A stretch of DNA of 7,855 bases from Nitrososphaerales archaeon TH526 (GCA_014523665.1 JAATVR010000007.1:1-7855), one strand, 5' to 3'. Numbered from the stretch's first letter, positions 1-6,375 are shown. Numbers and translations are program-made. Notes: generated by a model from the letters alone, not told the origin.

Positions 1-141
1 CTTGCTTCATCATTGTCCAAAGAGCTTCAGATTTAATCGGTGCGCCATTATCAAGACTACAAATTAGTCGTGCTTCTATAGTGTTACGAAAAGGATGTTC
101 ATTCAGCCAGTCCCTGACATAGGGAAATGAAAAAGTCAGTA
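1..141. repeat. 141-bp exact terminal direct repeat, left copy
   Basis: This segment is identical, base for base, to the last 141 bases of the window. It lies inside the integrase remnant, and the minus-strand frame runs across the join without interruption. The simplest reading is that the contig closes on itself and the true circle is 7714 bp. The length of 141 matches a common largest assembly k-mer, so the duplication is probably an assembly overlap and not a biological repeat. A tandem array or two integrase copies sharing just this stretch would look similar. Confidence 0.95.
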
Positions 142-205
142 AAAACTTCAGGCGTAGGCCAATTTGATTATATTGTCCAATGAATAAGTACTTATTGGGA
201 TTCAT
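1..205 (-). pseudogene. Integrase remnant, upstream part (continues at 7714 after circular closure)
   Basis: Upstream portion of the integrase remnant. The minus-strand frame opens after a TGA at 224-226; the first ATG is 203-205. It encodes MNPNKYLFIG, then a stretch ending FSFPYVRDWLNEHPF, which leads into the conserved core. Bases 1-141 are the same DNA as 7715-7855. Joined across the ends the gene gives only about 225 residues. Full-length archaeal integrases of this type are normally well over 300 residues, so the N-terminal DNA-binding domain and the first catalytic Arg (box I) are absent. The residues before FSFPY are poorly conserved by eye and may be non-homologous sequence read through from the breakpoint. 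An ATG start for a functional short protein is possible but unlikely. Confidence 0.7.
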
Positions 206-209
206 TATT

Positions 210-434
210 CTATCCAAATATTTTCATTTCAACTGTAAAATCATTAGGATTAGCCGTATTAGGAGAGTCAGATATTGCCACGTTCATTCTCAGATATATT
301 TGATCGGTGACTATTGATGCTGGAATCTTCTCTACAAATTTAAGAGAACCTACAGCATTAGAGTATTGCATAACTTACTCATCATTTACTTCAAGAAAAT
401 TTCCTTCCGAGACTAGTTTGTTAATGGTATCCAT
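210..434 (-). pseudogene. Small ORF interrupted by one in-frame TAA, just upstream of the integrase remnant
   Basis: One minus-strand frame runs from ATG 432-434 (MDTINKLVSEGNF...) to TAA at 375-377, then resumes in the same frame with V-M-Q-Y-S and continues 53 residues from ATG 369-371 to TAG at 210-212 (...NDFTVEMKIFG). Both halves have ordinary protein-like composition. A single base change at the TAA would restore a roughly 74-residue protein. It could instead be two tiny genes separated by three bases, the second being a 53-residue ORF (210-371). I do not recognise the family. It ends five bases before the first ATG of the integrase remnant, as if co-transcribed. The plus-strand ORF at 307-504 is its antisense shadow. 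Confidence 0.45.
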
Positions 435-574
435 AACAGAGAAAGTGTTTGTACCCGTTTTCAATCTTGTCTATCATTATTTCTATGTCTCTATAAGATA
501 CTAAAGGATATAGATATGTATAATTTGTGGTACAACATGTTTCTCTACATTAGTCAGAAAACCCTATTTGAGAA

Positions 575-664
575 CTAATATTGCACCGAGTCCAATGGGA
601 TTTCGTTAGACTTTAAAGTGTCTTCAAAGATCTACGAAGAGATCTGTTCAATATGACCTGAACT
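575..664. repeat. Diverged non-coding repeat, copy B
   Basis: Aligns to 6545-6636. It starts CTAATA, has GAG 13 bases in, then a 13-base exact core GACTTTAAAGTGT (609-621; inner ACTTTAAAGT is a palindrome), and ends CAATATG-x-C-x-TGAA. Over 57 gap-free columns from the core I count 42 identities (74%); a 2-base gap lies before the core. Neither copy is open in any long frame. A TTTATAAA box follows at 694-701, as in the other copy, and a plus-strand gene lies further downstream. It may be a shared upstream control region, a conserved small RNA or an old duplication. Confidence 0.7.
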
Positions 665-797
665 CTAGAAGAGATCAATTTGAGGTTTCCAAATTTATAA
701 AATTTTTCAGAGTGTGGATGTGTACTACTAACCACAACAGATCATACTGTAACAGCTCGAATAAAGAATAAAATATTCTATTATTGATGTGGGTGAA

Positions 798-823
798 AAA
801 GTTTTAATACTAGCCTATATATC
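798..823 (+). promoter_or_regulatory. Candidate archaeal promoter for the ORF at 837
   Basis: An A-rich stretch followed by TTTTAATA (802-809) lies about 30 bases before the ATG, and TATATAT (816-822) lies about 20 before it. Archaeal TATA boxes sit about 26 bases upstream of transcription starts. The first box would give a leader of only a few bases. No Shine-Dalgarno sequence is seen, which fits leaderless expression. Confidence 0.35.
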
Positions 824-836
824 CCTAGAATAGGAT

Positions 837-1163
837 ATGTCTGAAGGAGAATTACGTAGTTCTTTGGAGAATGCTAGAATTGATCTCAAAAATCAACTCA
901 TGAGACCAGTTCATGGTGATTCATGTATAAGATACGTTTTGGAAGTTCTTGAGGATCCGAAGGTTCAGGATGCTTTTATTCGCCATTTAAAAGATGAAGA
1001 CTTTCAAAGCTTCTCATGTCAACCTTTGGAATTGGAAATTGTAGTAGTGTTTATTTTTAGATGTAGGCCGCCAAAAATCTGTATTGTGGCACCCGCTTTC
1101 GCAGTGCACTATAATATAATAACCCACGAAATAAGCATTGAGGATCCATATATTCCTCATTAA
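837..1163 (+). CDS. Hypothetical protein, 108 aa
   Basis: I do not recognise this protein. The N-terminal half (MSEGELRSSLENARIDLKNQ and on to about residue 57) is charged and probably helical. The C-terminal half is hydrophobic and beta-like, with VVVFIF at 69-74, RCRPPKICIVAPAFAVHYN around 75-93 and an ending ISIEDPYIPH. Cysteines are at 30, 61, 76 and 82. There is no signal peptide or clear membrane helix. ATG at 837 is chosen because it follows TATA-like boxes at a short distance. The gene stands alone on the plus strand, and its stop lies in a small tandem duplication (1154-1184). The minus-strand ORF at 1014-1232 is a shadow. Composition and open length favour a real gene. Confidence 0.6.
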   Translation: MSEGELRSSLENARIDLKNQLMRPVHGDSCIRYVLEVLEDPKVQDAFIRHLKDEDFQSFSCQPLELEIVVVFIFRCRPPKICIVAPAFAVHYNIITHEISIEDPYIPH

Positions 1164-1184
1164 CCACATAATCCTCATTAACCA
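1154..1184. repeat. Short tandem duplication across a stop codon
   Basis: TCCTCATTAACCA occurs at 1154-1166 and again at 1172-1184, an 18-base period. The first copy supplies the TAA of the upstream ORF. This looks like a slippage duplication; without it, translation would still end at the first TAA. Confidence 0.7.
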
Positions 1185-1438
1185 GTTAGTCCCATAGGTA
1201 TGCGACCCACCCATACCACCTAGCTTCACCAATGTCGCAATTGGTTACTGTCTTTCCATCTTTTAGTGGTTTATTTCCATATTCCTCGACTTGTGTATCG
1301 ATTGTACAGCAACATGACAGTAGCTTCGCAGGGGTTCTGTAATTTGTAAAATATGTCTATCTTATCATGTAGTATAATGGTTTATGTGATTCTATATACG
1401 CCTAATGCTTCTTTTTTTCTTATTTACATTATTCTTTT
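1164..1438. other. Spacer with no gene seen
   Basis: About 275 bases between a plus-strand and a minus-strand ORF that converge here. I find no convincing coding frame, tRNA or strong hairpin. The end of an alternative minus frame (1392-1604) reaches into it and would encode a hydrophobic stretch with a basic tail. That matters only if the gene at 1439-1768 is frameshifted. Confidence 0.5.
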
Positions 1439-1768
1439 CTAGTCGTACTCTAACTGTATTGATGATGAAAGAGAAAATAAGAAATCCAAAAGTAGTAATG
1501 CTAACTGGCACCAACTGTTTGGATAACCACCACGGATAAGGTTTGGATAGGTTGGCATGGGTAGTAAAGGAAGGCCTGGATCCCGCAGTTGGATCTCGTA
1601 ACAATCAGAACCACGAGTTGAGAAAGATGATTTATGCTTACCGGAATCAAGTACTTTTTTCTCAAAACTAAAACAAATAATATCTGGATACTTGAGGTCA
1701 GAAGTATCGATTCTTGCATTTCGTGTGTTGCCAAAACGTGAGACCTCCTGTACTCCAATATTTGCCAT
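1439..1768 (-). CDS. Hypothetical protein, 109 aa, with hydrophobic C-terminus
   Basis: Not recognised. It begins MANIGVQEVSRFGNTRNARI and continues as a polar, beta-like region to about residue 83 (SFEKK, STRGSDCYEIQLRDPG). A Pro-rich stretch PGLPLLPMPTYPNLI follows, then a leucine-rich end (LALLLLDFLFSL, about 88-99) that could be a membrane segment. The N-terminal two thirds is clearly more protein-like than the two overlapping minus frames. The -1 alternative near the end (1392-1604 frame) would give a longer hydrophobic segment followed by a Lys/Arg-rich tail, a classic membrane-anchor pattern, so a frameshift near 1530-1560 is possible. The ATG lies downstream of A/T-rich TATA-like sequence. 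Moderately likely to be a real gene. Confidence 0.5.
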   Translation of the reverse strand: MANIGVQEVSRFGNTRNARIDTSDLKYPDIICFSFEKKVLDSGKHKSSFSTRGSDCYEIQLRDPGLPLLPMPTYPNLIRGGYPNSWCQLALLLLDFLFSLSSSIQLEYD

Positions 1769-2144
1769 TATTCAGCTATTATTCTTGGTATATTGATTAT
1801 TTTCCACTCCCGGAGCGCTTACCGCTTACAAGTCGATAGAGTTTACGGGTTAACAAGATATGAATTGATTCAAAGACTCAGCCGCATTCGTGGGACTTCA
1901 ATTGCCTCAATGGTTATATCCTAGTTGAATCTGGAATGTTCAACAATTTACTTATTTGTTATGTAACTTTATCTCAACTCAACCAACCGGTGAGTTCTAT
2001 CCAACAAGCATTTAATTTTCATCCTTATAGGAAATAAATTCTATATATAGTGGATCAATTGAACTATCGGATTATTCGTAGCCGATATGATATCAATAGC
2101 ATGGTTCCTTGGACTAAAACAAATTATAATAAATTTGCCCATTA
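1769..2144. other. Gene-poor spacer with a possible promoter and a 30-codon ORF
   Basis: About 376 bases with no convincing gene. TCTATATATAG near 2039-2050 is a good TATA-like box on either strand. On the plus strand, 37 bases after it, an ATG at 2087 opens a 30-codon frame (MISIAWFLGLKQII...) ending at 2179 inside the opposite-strand gene. It is hydrophobic and could be a tiny membrane peptide, but is too short to claim. Confidence 0.4.
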
Positions 2145-2444
2145 TTAAAAATGAACTACTTCTGGCTCATGTTTTTTAGTATTTACCCCTACTCGACATC
2201 CGATCTCGCTGCAATTATTTTCTTTAATCTCACTTTCATCCACCGGTACTAGTATAGCCAGAAAATGTTCTCCTTCTCTCACTTTGTCTTCATCGAACGA
2301 AAATGTAGCTTCAAGTCGATCATGCGATTGACTGTACTCAAGTCGTTTTATTTGACCTATGTCTCTGTTAGGGAACACTGTCCCATAATATGTATGTTCA
2401 TCTCCTTCCGTACTGTCGTGCGTGATAATGACTTTGAATACCAT
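2145..2444 (-). CDS. Hypothetical acidic beta-rich protein, 99 aa
   Basis: Not recognised. It opens MVFKVIITHDSTEGDEHTYY and continues as alternating hydrophobic/polar strands, including GTVFPNRDIGQIKRLEY (21-37), RLEATFSFDED (43-53) and HFLAILVPVDESE (60-72). It is acidic, with two cysteines near the end (C78, C83), no membrane segment and no signal peptide. The pattern suggests a small single-domain beta-sandwich cytoplasmic protein. The ATG at 2442-2444 has a TATA-like CTTATGTAAT about 24 bases upstream, so the message may be leaderless. The plus-strand ORF at 2265-2450 is its shadow. Length, composition and promoter spacing favour a real gene. Confidence 0.6.
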   Translation of the reverse strand: MVFKVIITHDSTEGDEHTYYGTVFPNRDIGQIKRLEYSQSHDRLEATFSFDEDKVREGEHFLAILVPVDESEIKENNCSEIGCRVGVNTKKHEPEVVHF

Positions 2445-2450
2445 AAATGA

Positions 2451-2918
2451 TCTTCATAATGACATTACATAAGTTTTCGATGTTAAAAGTACGTTAGAAA
2501 ATACCTTTTTTCCCGAAAAAAGGCTTCGCCTGAACTTGTGCTTATTCAAAACCTTCAATTTTAATGTTAACAACTGACTATATTGATACCAATATATGGT
2601 AGTTGCATAACTTAGGCGCCGAAAATATTTTTAAGTCACGCATATGCCGATCGGCTCGATAGATCGAATGTCACTCATTCAAGGAACATGGTTAAGCAAG
2701 ATTCTAATAGTAGACTTTGGTGCTGAAGCAACTGGTTGAACAAATAGCGACCTTAAAACCGTTGAATAAATTAATAGACAGTAAGGGAAAATGATAATGT
2801 TGAATCTCTGGTCCCACCATACGAATCTAGTCAATTTACTAATACTAATTTTTTACACAGTAGCTCCAAGTTAAGCTCTAATAAAATGCTAATATACCAC
2901 TAGTCCCAAACCATCTGA
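2451..2918. other. Intergenic region, divergent promoters, palindromes
   Basis: About 470 bases between divergent ORFs, A/T-rich. It holds the hairpin at 2504-2523 and two adjacent palindromes, GCCGATCGGC (2646-2655) and TCGATAGATCGA (2656-2667). Towards the plus-strand gene at 2919 are TATA-like runs at about 2877-2898. A plus frame at 2644-2739 (MPIGSIDRMSLIQG...) is open for 31 codons and is in frame with further short open stretches broken by stops; it might be a relic but is not claimable. This is the best place to look for an origin of replication. Confidence 0.45.
2504..2523. repeat. 20-base near-perfect palindrome (9-bp stem, 2-base loop)
   Basis: CCTTTTTTC and GAAAAAAGG are exact reverse complements separated by CC. 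An overlapping shorter hairpin, AGGC-TTC-GCCT, follows at 2521-2531, so the two are mutually exclusive as RNA. It lies upstream of the 2145-2444 gene. In DNA it could be a protein site or replication-related; no transcribed gene clearly ends here, so a terminator is less likely. Confidence 0.6.
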
Positions 2919-3149
2919 ATGGGAGATACAAAAGTAGATTGCCAAACTACCGCTATCGCACTTGCTACTCTTAATTTAGCCGTAGGGATGATAGACAAGA
3001 CTAGTTTAGATGCTACCTTGAAGGAGGCAGAAATAGCTCCTAACTTCGAGACGATCAGAAAAAGATTGATAGATTTAAAGAATGATGTTAAGGATCACTG
3101 TTCGGTGCACGGTGTCTTGGATAATATTGACTTTCGTCAGAAAGAGTAA
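2919..3149 (+). CDS. Hypothetical small helical protein, 76 aa
   Basis: Not recognised. MGDTKVDCQTTAIALATLNL is followed by two likely amphipathic helices (about 27-38 and 43-60, ETIRKRLIDLKNDVKDHC) and a charged end. Cysteines at 8 and 61 or so; soluble; no signal peptide. The repeated small-residue/hydrophobic pattern suggests a helical bundle or adaptor. ATG 2919 lies about 25 bases after TATA-like CTAATATACC (2889-2898), again suggesting a leaderless transcript. It stands alone on its strand. Composition is clearly protein-like, so I consider it a real gene of unknown role. Confidence 0.6.
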   Translation: MGDTKVDCQTTAIALATLNLAVGMIDKTSLDATLKEAEIAPNFETIRKRLIDLKNDVKDHCSVHGVLDNIDFRQKE

Positions 3150-3747
3150 TTTCTAAACTCAATTTTATCTATTACTTATCAATAAATGAATTGCTTATTA
3201 TCTGATGCCAAAGATGATTGAATGATCTGAAGCAATATATTCCATCTCCATTCGACAATATTTCTCAAAGATTATTTCCAATCAGCCTTAACATGGGTTG
3301 ATCTCCTTTCTCTAAGTTAGCTCAATATCCTCGACAAAGATTGATCGCATGCTAATTTCGAAGACCCAGTCGGTATTCTGGGCCGAGGGCGATATCCTGT
3401 GTTATCTCAGATTAGTCCTCCTATCCCAAATGATGCGATTTCTTCGTTGAGCTTATCTGATCAAGATATGGATTAGGGTAACGTAGATATCAGTTTGCAT
3501 TCTCATTCGCAGCTTTGGGAGTGGGTTATTCCCGTAGGTAAGGGGCTCATTGCCAGTATAGGAGATATAGTACCTAAAGAGTGTCTCGTTTTGTAGAATC
3601 GACTGATGACTGTTCATAGGTCTCGGCGGCGTTTTGGATCGCTACTACGTTCGCATTTGCATCAAATTCTGGCAAGGACTGACTTTTTGGGACTCAGCAG
3701 CGATAAACCCTATAAGCGATCGCCAGCTGGTTTGCTTGGTTGTAGAA
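3150..3747. other. Spacer downstream of the sheath gene, possible gene remnants
   Basis: About 600 bases with no intact gene. G+C is visibly higher at 3355-3740 than in other spacers, as if once coding. On the plus strand one frame from about 3337 to 3809 is interrupted only by two TAGs (3474-3476 and 3594-3596). On the minus strand the frame that follows the sheath stop has a protein-like 39-codon stretch (3574-3693). The two cannot both be genes; neither has a good start. Confidence 0.4.
3574..3693 (-). pseudogene. Possible remnant downstream of, and in frame with, the sheath gene
   Basis: After the sheath TAA the same frame continues 17 codons to a TGA (3694-3696), then 39 codons to a TAG (3574-3576). 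The second part includes LPEFDANANVVAIQNAAETY, strongly protein-like. There is no ATG; TTG is available. In intact contractile clusters the tube protein usually follows the sheath, but I cannot identify this piece as one. It could be a decayed next gene of the operon or chance. Confidence 0.25.
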
Positions 3748-5349
3748 TTACCCTCTCTCCCTTCCTGCTAGCTGCTGGATCTTTAACACAACAAATTCCG
3801 CAGGTTTGAGCGGTGCAAACCCTACAATAATGTTAACGATACCTCTGTTAATATCATCCTGTGTCGTTGTTTCTTCATCACACTTTACAAGATACGCTTC
3901 TTTAGGAGTTGTTCCCTGAAAAGCACCTTGGCGGAACAGACATTGCATGAATCCGCCCACGCTCAGCCGTATCTGTCCCCAGAGTGGTTCGTCATTAGGC
4001 TCAAACACAACCCACTGTGTACCCCTATAGAGACTCTCTTCTATGTAGAGAGCCATCCTTCTAACAACCAGATATTTCCACTGGTCAGCAAGATGATCAG
4101 CTCCTCGCATCGTCCGAGCGCCCCAAATAACTATGCCTAAAGGAGGCATGATCCTTATGCAGTTTATGCCGAGGGAGTTCAGCTCGCCGTTCTTACGATC
4201 GGTCAACCGTACAGTTAGATTTGATATTCCCCTTATGGTTGCCTCAATGCCTGCGGGAGCCTTCCACACACCACGTTCGCTGTCGATTCGTGCAATTACA
4301 CCAGCCACTATACCGCATGGCACAAATTCTCGAGGTTTGTTATCATCCAACGGATCAGGAGCTAGAATACGAGAAAAATAAATTGCAGCATTCTTGTTTC
4401 TCAGGCTACCAAACTCGTGACTATCTATACCTTTAGCCCTATCCCTTGGATCATCCGCACTATTCCACTCAGGAGGTGGGTCAATAATAAGTATGGCACG
4501 CCGCTGATTCTCCTCAAAATACGACAAAGCTGTGTTGTATACACCTGTGGATGTCTTGTTGGTAGTGTCATAAGGAGGAATACATAGTAAGTTGAATATA
4601 TCAGCATTATCAAGAGCCTGAAGTCCCGTTTTTTTTACCTTAGTGCCTGCCACTTCTACTTTACCTATTATCTGCTCTGAAGTTAAAGTCTGTCCGTCTG
4701 TACCTGCGTCCTTTAATGTGAAAGAAGCATTAGGAGAACTTTCTGGAGGTTGTTCATTCGGCCTAGAAATATTTTTGACGCGAACAAGATCTGATTGTCT
4801 CTCAAGAACCCGCGTTACAAAGCTTGGACTATTTTGTTTGTTGGAAATATTCCTAAATGTTTCCAGATCCTCAATTTGGTTAGCATTAATTCGTCTTCGA
4901 ACTTTGAGATTAAAAAGTGTATTAATTCCAGAAGGATCAATAGCCTTCTCTGCTTCAACTATATCAGGGATATCTTGCTCTTCTTCATGTTCAATCACCA
5001 TCTCCAAGTTAGTGCTCCAATGGCCAGGGTATGCTGCCCGAATTTCCATGGCGGCACCAATATCAAAAGTGGCTTCCGTCGCACAATTATGGACCCTTAC
5101 AATTATGGCAACCTTTCCTCCGTTCTGAAAATACTGGTAAACAGCGTAGCTCATGTTACTTTTTTTCCATAGGCCTCCAAAGATGCGACTGAAATCTTTA
5201 AAGCTATGAATCAATATTGGATAATCGGTAGGTCCTTGCTCTGCCGGACCAATGAATGCAGTAATTGATGTGCTGACACCAGTAATAGTTCTTACTGCGT
5301 TAGGTAACTCATCTATATAAACTCCAGGATTTATTTTTGTAATTGGCAT
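3748..5349 (-). CDS. Contractile tail sheath protein (phage-tail / eCIS type), 533 aa
   Basis: Sheath subunit of a contractile nanomachine: copies stack around the inner tube and shorten to drive it through a membrane. Diagnostic segments in order are PGVYIDELPN (8-17), SITAFIGPAEQGP (28-40), FSRIFGGLW (53-61), YAVYQYFQNGG (68-78), AAIYFSRILAPDP (321-333), AGVIARIDSERGVWKAPAG (349-367), RRMALYIEESL (430-440), FRQGAFQG (472-479) and the C-terminal INRGIVNIIVGFAPLKPAEF (500-519), which is the strand-exchanging sheath C-domain. The middle (about 100-320) is the variable outer domain. All end motifs are present and the length is normal for the family, so the gene is intact. The FGGLW, GAFQG and FAPLKPAEF motifs are more like eCIS and related sheaths than T4. 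It follows a 48-aa ORF by 21 bases, with GGAGG at 5365-5369. No tube, baseplate or spike gene is in the window, which is unusual. Confidence 0.95.
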   Translation of the reverse strand: MPITKINPGVYIDELPNAVRTITGVSTSITAFIGPAEQGPTDYPILIHSFKDFSRIFGGLWKKSNMSYAVYQYFQNGGKVAIIVRVHNCATEATFDIGAAMEIRAAYPGHWSTNLEMVIEHEEEQDIPDIVEAEKAIDPSGINTLFNLKVRRRINANQIEDLETFRNISNKQNSPSFVTRVLERQSDLVRVKNISRPNEQPPESSPNASFTLKDAGTDGQTLTSEQIIGKVEVAGTKVKKTGLQALDNADIFNLLCIPPYDTTNKTSTGVYNTALSYFEENQRRAILIIDPPPEWNSADDPRDRAKGIDSHEFGSLRNKNAAIYFSRILAPDPLDDNKPREFVPCGIVAGVIARIDSERGVWKAPAGIEATIRGISNLTVRLTDRKNGELNSLGINCIRIMPPLGIVIWGARTMRGADHLADQWKYLVVRRMALYIEESLYRGTQWVVFEPNDEPLWGQIRLSVGGFMQCLFRQGAFQGTTPKEAYLVKCDEETTTQDDINRGIVNIIVGFAPLKPAEFVVLKIQQLAGRERG

Positions 5350-5370
5350 CCTGTTAAATATCTGCCTCCG

Positions 5371-5517
5371 CTAACTAATGGTGTCGCGACCAGTCGGGAT
5401 TTCGATTTTAGCCTCTGAATCGAAGAGATTGAGATAAATGCAAACAGCTCTTTTTGCCTCCGAAATTAACATCTTGGCCCATATTTGAGATGCGAAGGGA
5501 TCATCTTGCAATTTCAA
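5371..5517 (-). CDS. Small hypothetical protein, 48 aa, upstream of the sheath gene
   Basis: Open frame on the minus strand between the Cys-rich gene and the sheath gene. It encodes KLQDDPFASQIWAKMLISEA, then KRAVCIYLNLFDSEAKIEI and ends PTGRDTIS. The frame is open from 5532 (after a TAG at 5533-5535) and has no ATG before residue 15; I start it at TTG 5515-5517, which follows an excellent AGGAGG (5529-5534) by 11 bases. Composition is strongly protein-like and the stop is 21 bases before the sheath ATG, so it should be translated as part of the same operon. An ATG may have been lost by mutation, or the ORF may be the tail of a longer broken gene. Family unknown; placement suggests a link with the sheath. 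Confidence 0.5.
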   Translation of the reverse strand: MKLQDDPFASQIWAKMLISEAKRAVCIYLNLFDSEAKIEIPTGRDTIS

Positions 5518-5605
5518 TAATGGAATATCCTCCTAACCATTTTAGTCATACAGGAAATTATAGTAATGCATTGAAGCCAGTTCTATTAGTTAGTGATGGA
5601 ACTTT

Positions 5606-6163
5606 TTAAGGAGCTTGCGAAAGAACTAGACCTTCCAGTGAAGGCACATTTGACAAGATTTGGCACAGGAGTGAGTTGGGGTGAAATACCAGATGGACGC
5701 TGAAGCAGTCCCCATTGTTCAGGCAACAGGTGAGATCTGCGTACTGAGTTTTACAAGTCCAGTTTGCCTCACACTGTAATTCTCCGCCGTGCTTGCAACG
5801 GAAGTCTTGAATGCATTGTTCGAGAGTCCGAAACCTTGTGCCGTCGTGTGAAGTTGGCGGAGGGAACGAATTTTTGCTGATCACTCTGTTAGTAATCAAA
5901 TCTCTTACAATGATTTTCACATCGGATCCGTCTGCCTCAACTTCACTTTTGAATGTTCGAATTGTTTTCTTTTTCTTGTCCTTTACTTGGGTATAACTTA
6001 GGATCAAACCCGCACCCGCACTATTCAAATCGATTGGCTTCCGGACAGCGCTGTTCGTCAGCGAAGAGACAACTTTGTTTTCGTCTTCCTGCAAACTGAA
6101 GTGGTAACCTTTGAGTTTCTTGCCTTTTAACATCCGTAAAAGCTCTTGCTTCTGATCGGCCAT
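5606..6163 (-). CDS. Hypothetical protein with Cys-rich C-terminal domain, 185 aa
   Basis: Not recognised by name. The N-terminal part (MADQKQELLRMLKGKKLKGY, to about 100) is charged and then beta-like, with PIDLNSAGAGLILSYTQVKD (43-62), a KKKK patch (63-66) and an acidic strand region, ending in PPP (101-103). The C-terminal part (about 110-170) has eight cysteines (117, 123, 131, 137, 146, 147, 153, 167), arranged C-x5-C-x7-C-x5-C-x8-CC-x5-C-x13-C, and then SLEGLVLSQ. Paired metal sites or disulphides are possible. There is no signal peptide, so metal binding is likelier if it stays in the cytoplasm. I start at ATG 6161-6163, not the upstream ATG at 6190, because GGGGGGT sits 4 bases before it. 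It lies upstream of the 48-aa ORF and the sheath gene on the same strand, so a role in the same system (accessory or cargo) is inferred from context only. Confidence 0.75.
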   Translation of the reverse strand: MADQKQELLRMLKGKKLKGYHFSLQEDENKVVSSLTNSAVRKPIDLNSAGAGLILSYTQVKDKKKKTIRTFKSEVEADGSDVKIIVRDLITNRVISKNSFPPPTSHDGTRFRTLEQCIQDFRCKHGGELQCEANWTCKTQYADLTCCLNNGDCFSVHLVFHPNSLLCQILSNVPSLEGLVLSQAP

Positions 6164-6212
6164 TATGACCCCCCAACACCGACGTGGCACAACGGCAGAT
6201 GGCTATGCCCAT

Positions 6213-6224
6213 ATTTATCATATA
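6213..6224 (-). promoter_or_regulatory. Candidate TATA box for the Cys-rich gene and sheath operon
   Basis: Minus-strand TATATGATAAAT lies about 50 bases before the ATG at 6163. Transcription starting about 26 bases after it would give a leader of roughly 27 bases containing the G-rich ribosome site. It overlaps the end of the doubtful 41-aa ORF. Confidence 0.35.
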
Positions 6225-6343
6225 TCCTCGAGGTTGAATCGTATTATTAAGCAATTTCTAAGAGACCATAGCGTTGCAATCTTTCCGCTAACAATCTGAT
6301 AACTGCTTTTGAGAATATCTTCATAACCCAATGGTTCAGACAT
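6218..6343 (-). CDS. Doubtful small ORF, 41 aa
   Basis: The longer frame (to 6505) starts only at a TTG and is rich in Phe, Tyr and Ile, as expected from A/T-rich non-coding DNA. From ATG 6341-6343 the composition improves: MSEPLGYEDILKSSYQIVSG, then KIATLWSLRNCLIIRFNLEDI. A TATA-like TTATTATAATTCG (6363-6375) lies about 26 bases upstream, which would suit a leaderless message. It is 54 bases upstream of the Cys-rich gene. It may be a real micro-protein heading the operon or a chance frame; no family is recognised. Confidence 0.3.
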   Translation of the reverse strand: MSEPLGYEDILKSSYQIVSGKIATLWSLRNCLIIRFNLEDI

Positions 6344-6362
6344 ACATAATAAGAAAAGTATC

Positions 6363-6375
6363 GAATTATAATAAC
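6363..6375 (-). promoter_or_regulatory. Candidate TATA box before the 41-aa ORF
   Basis: TTATTATAATTCG on the minus strand, centred about 26 bases before ATG 6343, the spacing expected for a leaderless archaeal transcript. In an A/T-rich region such matches are easily found by chance. Confidence 0.3.

Noticed and set aside
307..504. Plus-strand 65-aa ORF
   Set aside because: It is antisense to the better minus-strand frame at 210-434 and has no promoter-like sequence at a suitable distance.
3606..3809. Plus-strand 67-aa ORF rich in Arg
   Set aside because: It overlaps the sheath 3' end antisense and has shadow-like composition; no promoter or ribosome site.
3337..3809. Frame interrupted only by TAG codons, possible pyrrolysine or TAG recoding
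   Set aside because: Only two TAGs in about 155 codons, no start codon, no recognisable product, and no pyrrolysine machinery in the window. Sheath and other genes end normally with TAA, which tells nothing either way.
4643..5172. Plus-strand ORFs of 161 and 125 aa
   Set aside because: They lie antisense within the sheath gene, whose motifs are unmistakable; their Ser/Arg/Leu-rich composition is typical of shadow frames.
5406..5425. TTCGATT/AATCGAA inverted repeat
   Set aside because: It lies inside the 48-aa ORF with a 10-base loop and no T-run; it is probably incidental.
6231..6241. GGTTGAATC-like tRNA T-arm
   Set aside because: No matching acceptor, anticodon or D-arm sequence around it. 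No other tRNA signature was found on either strand.
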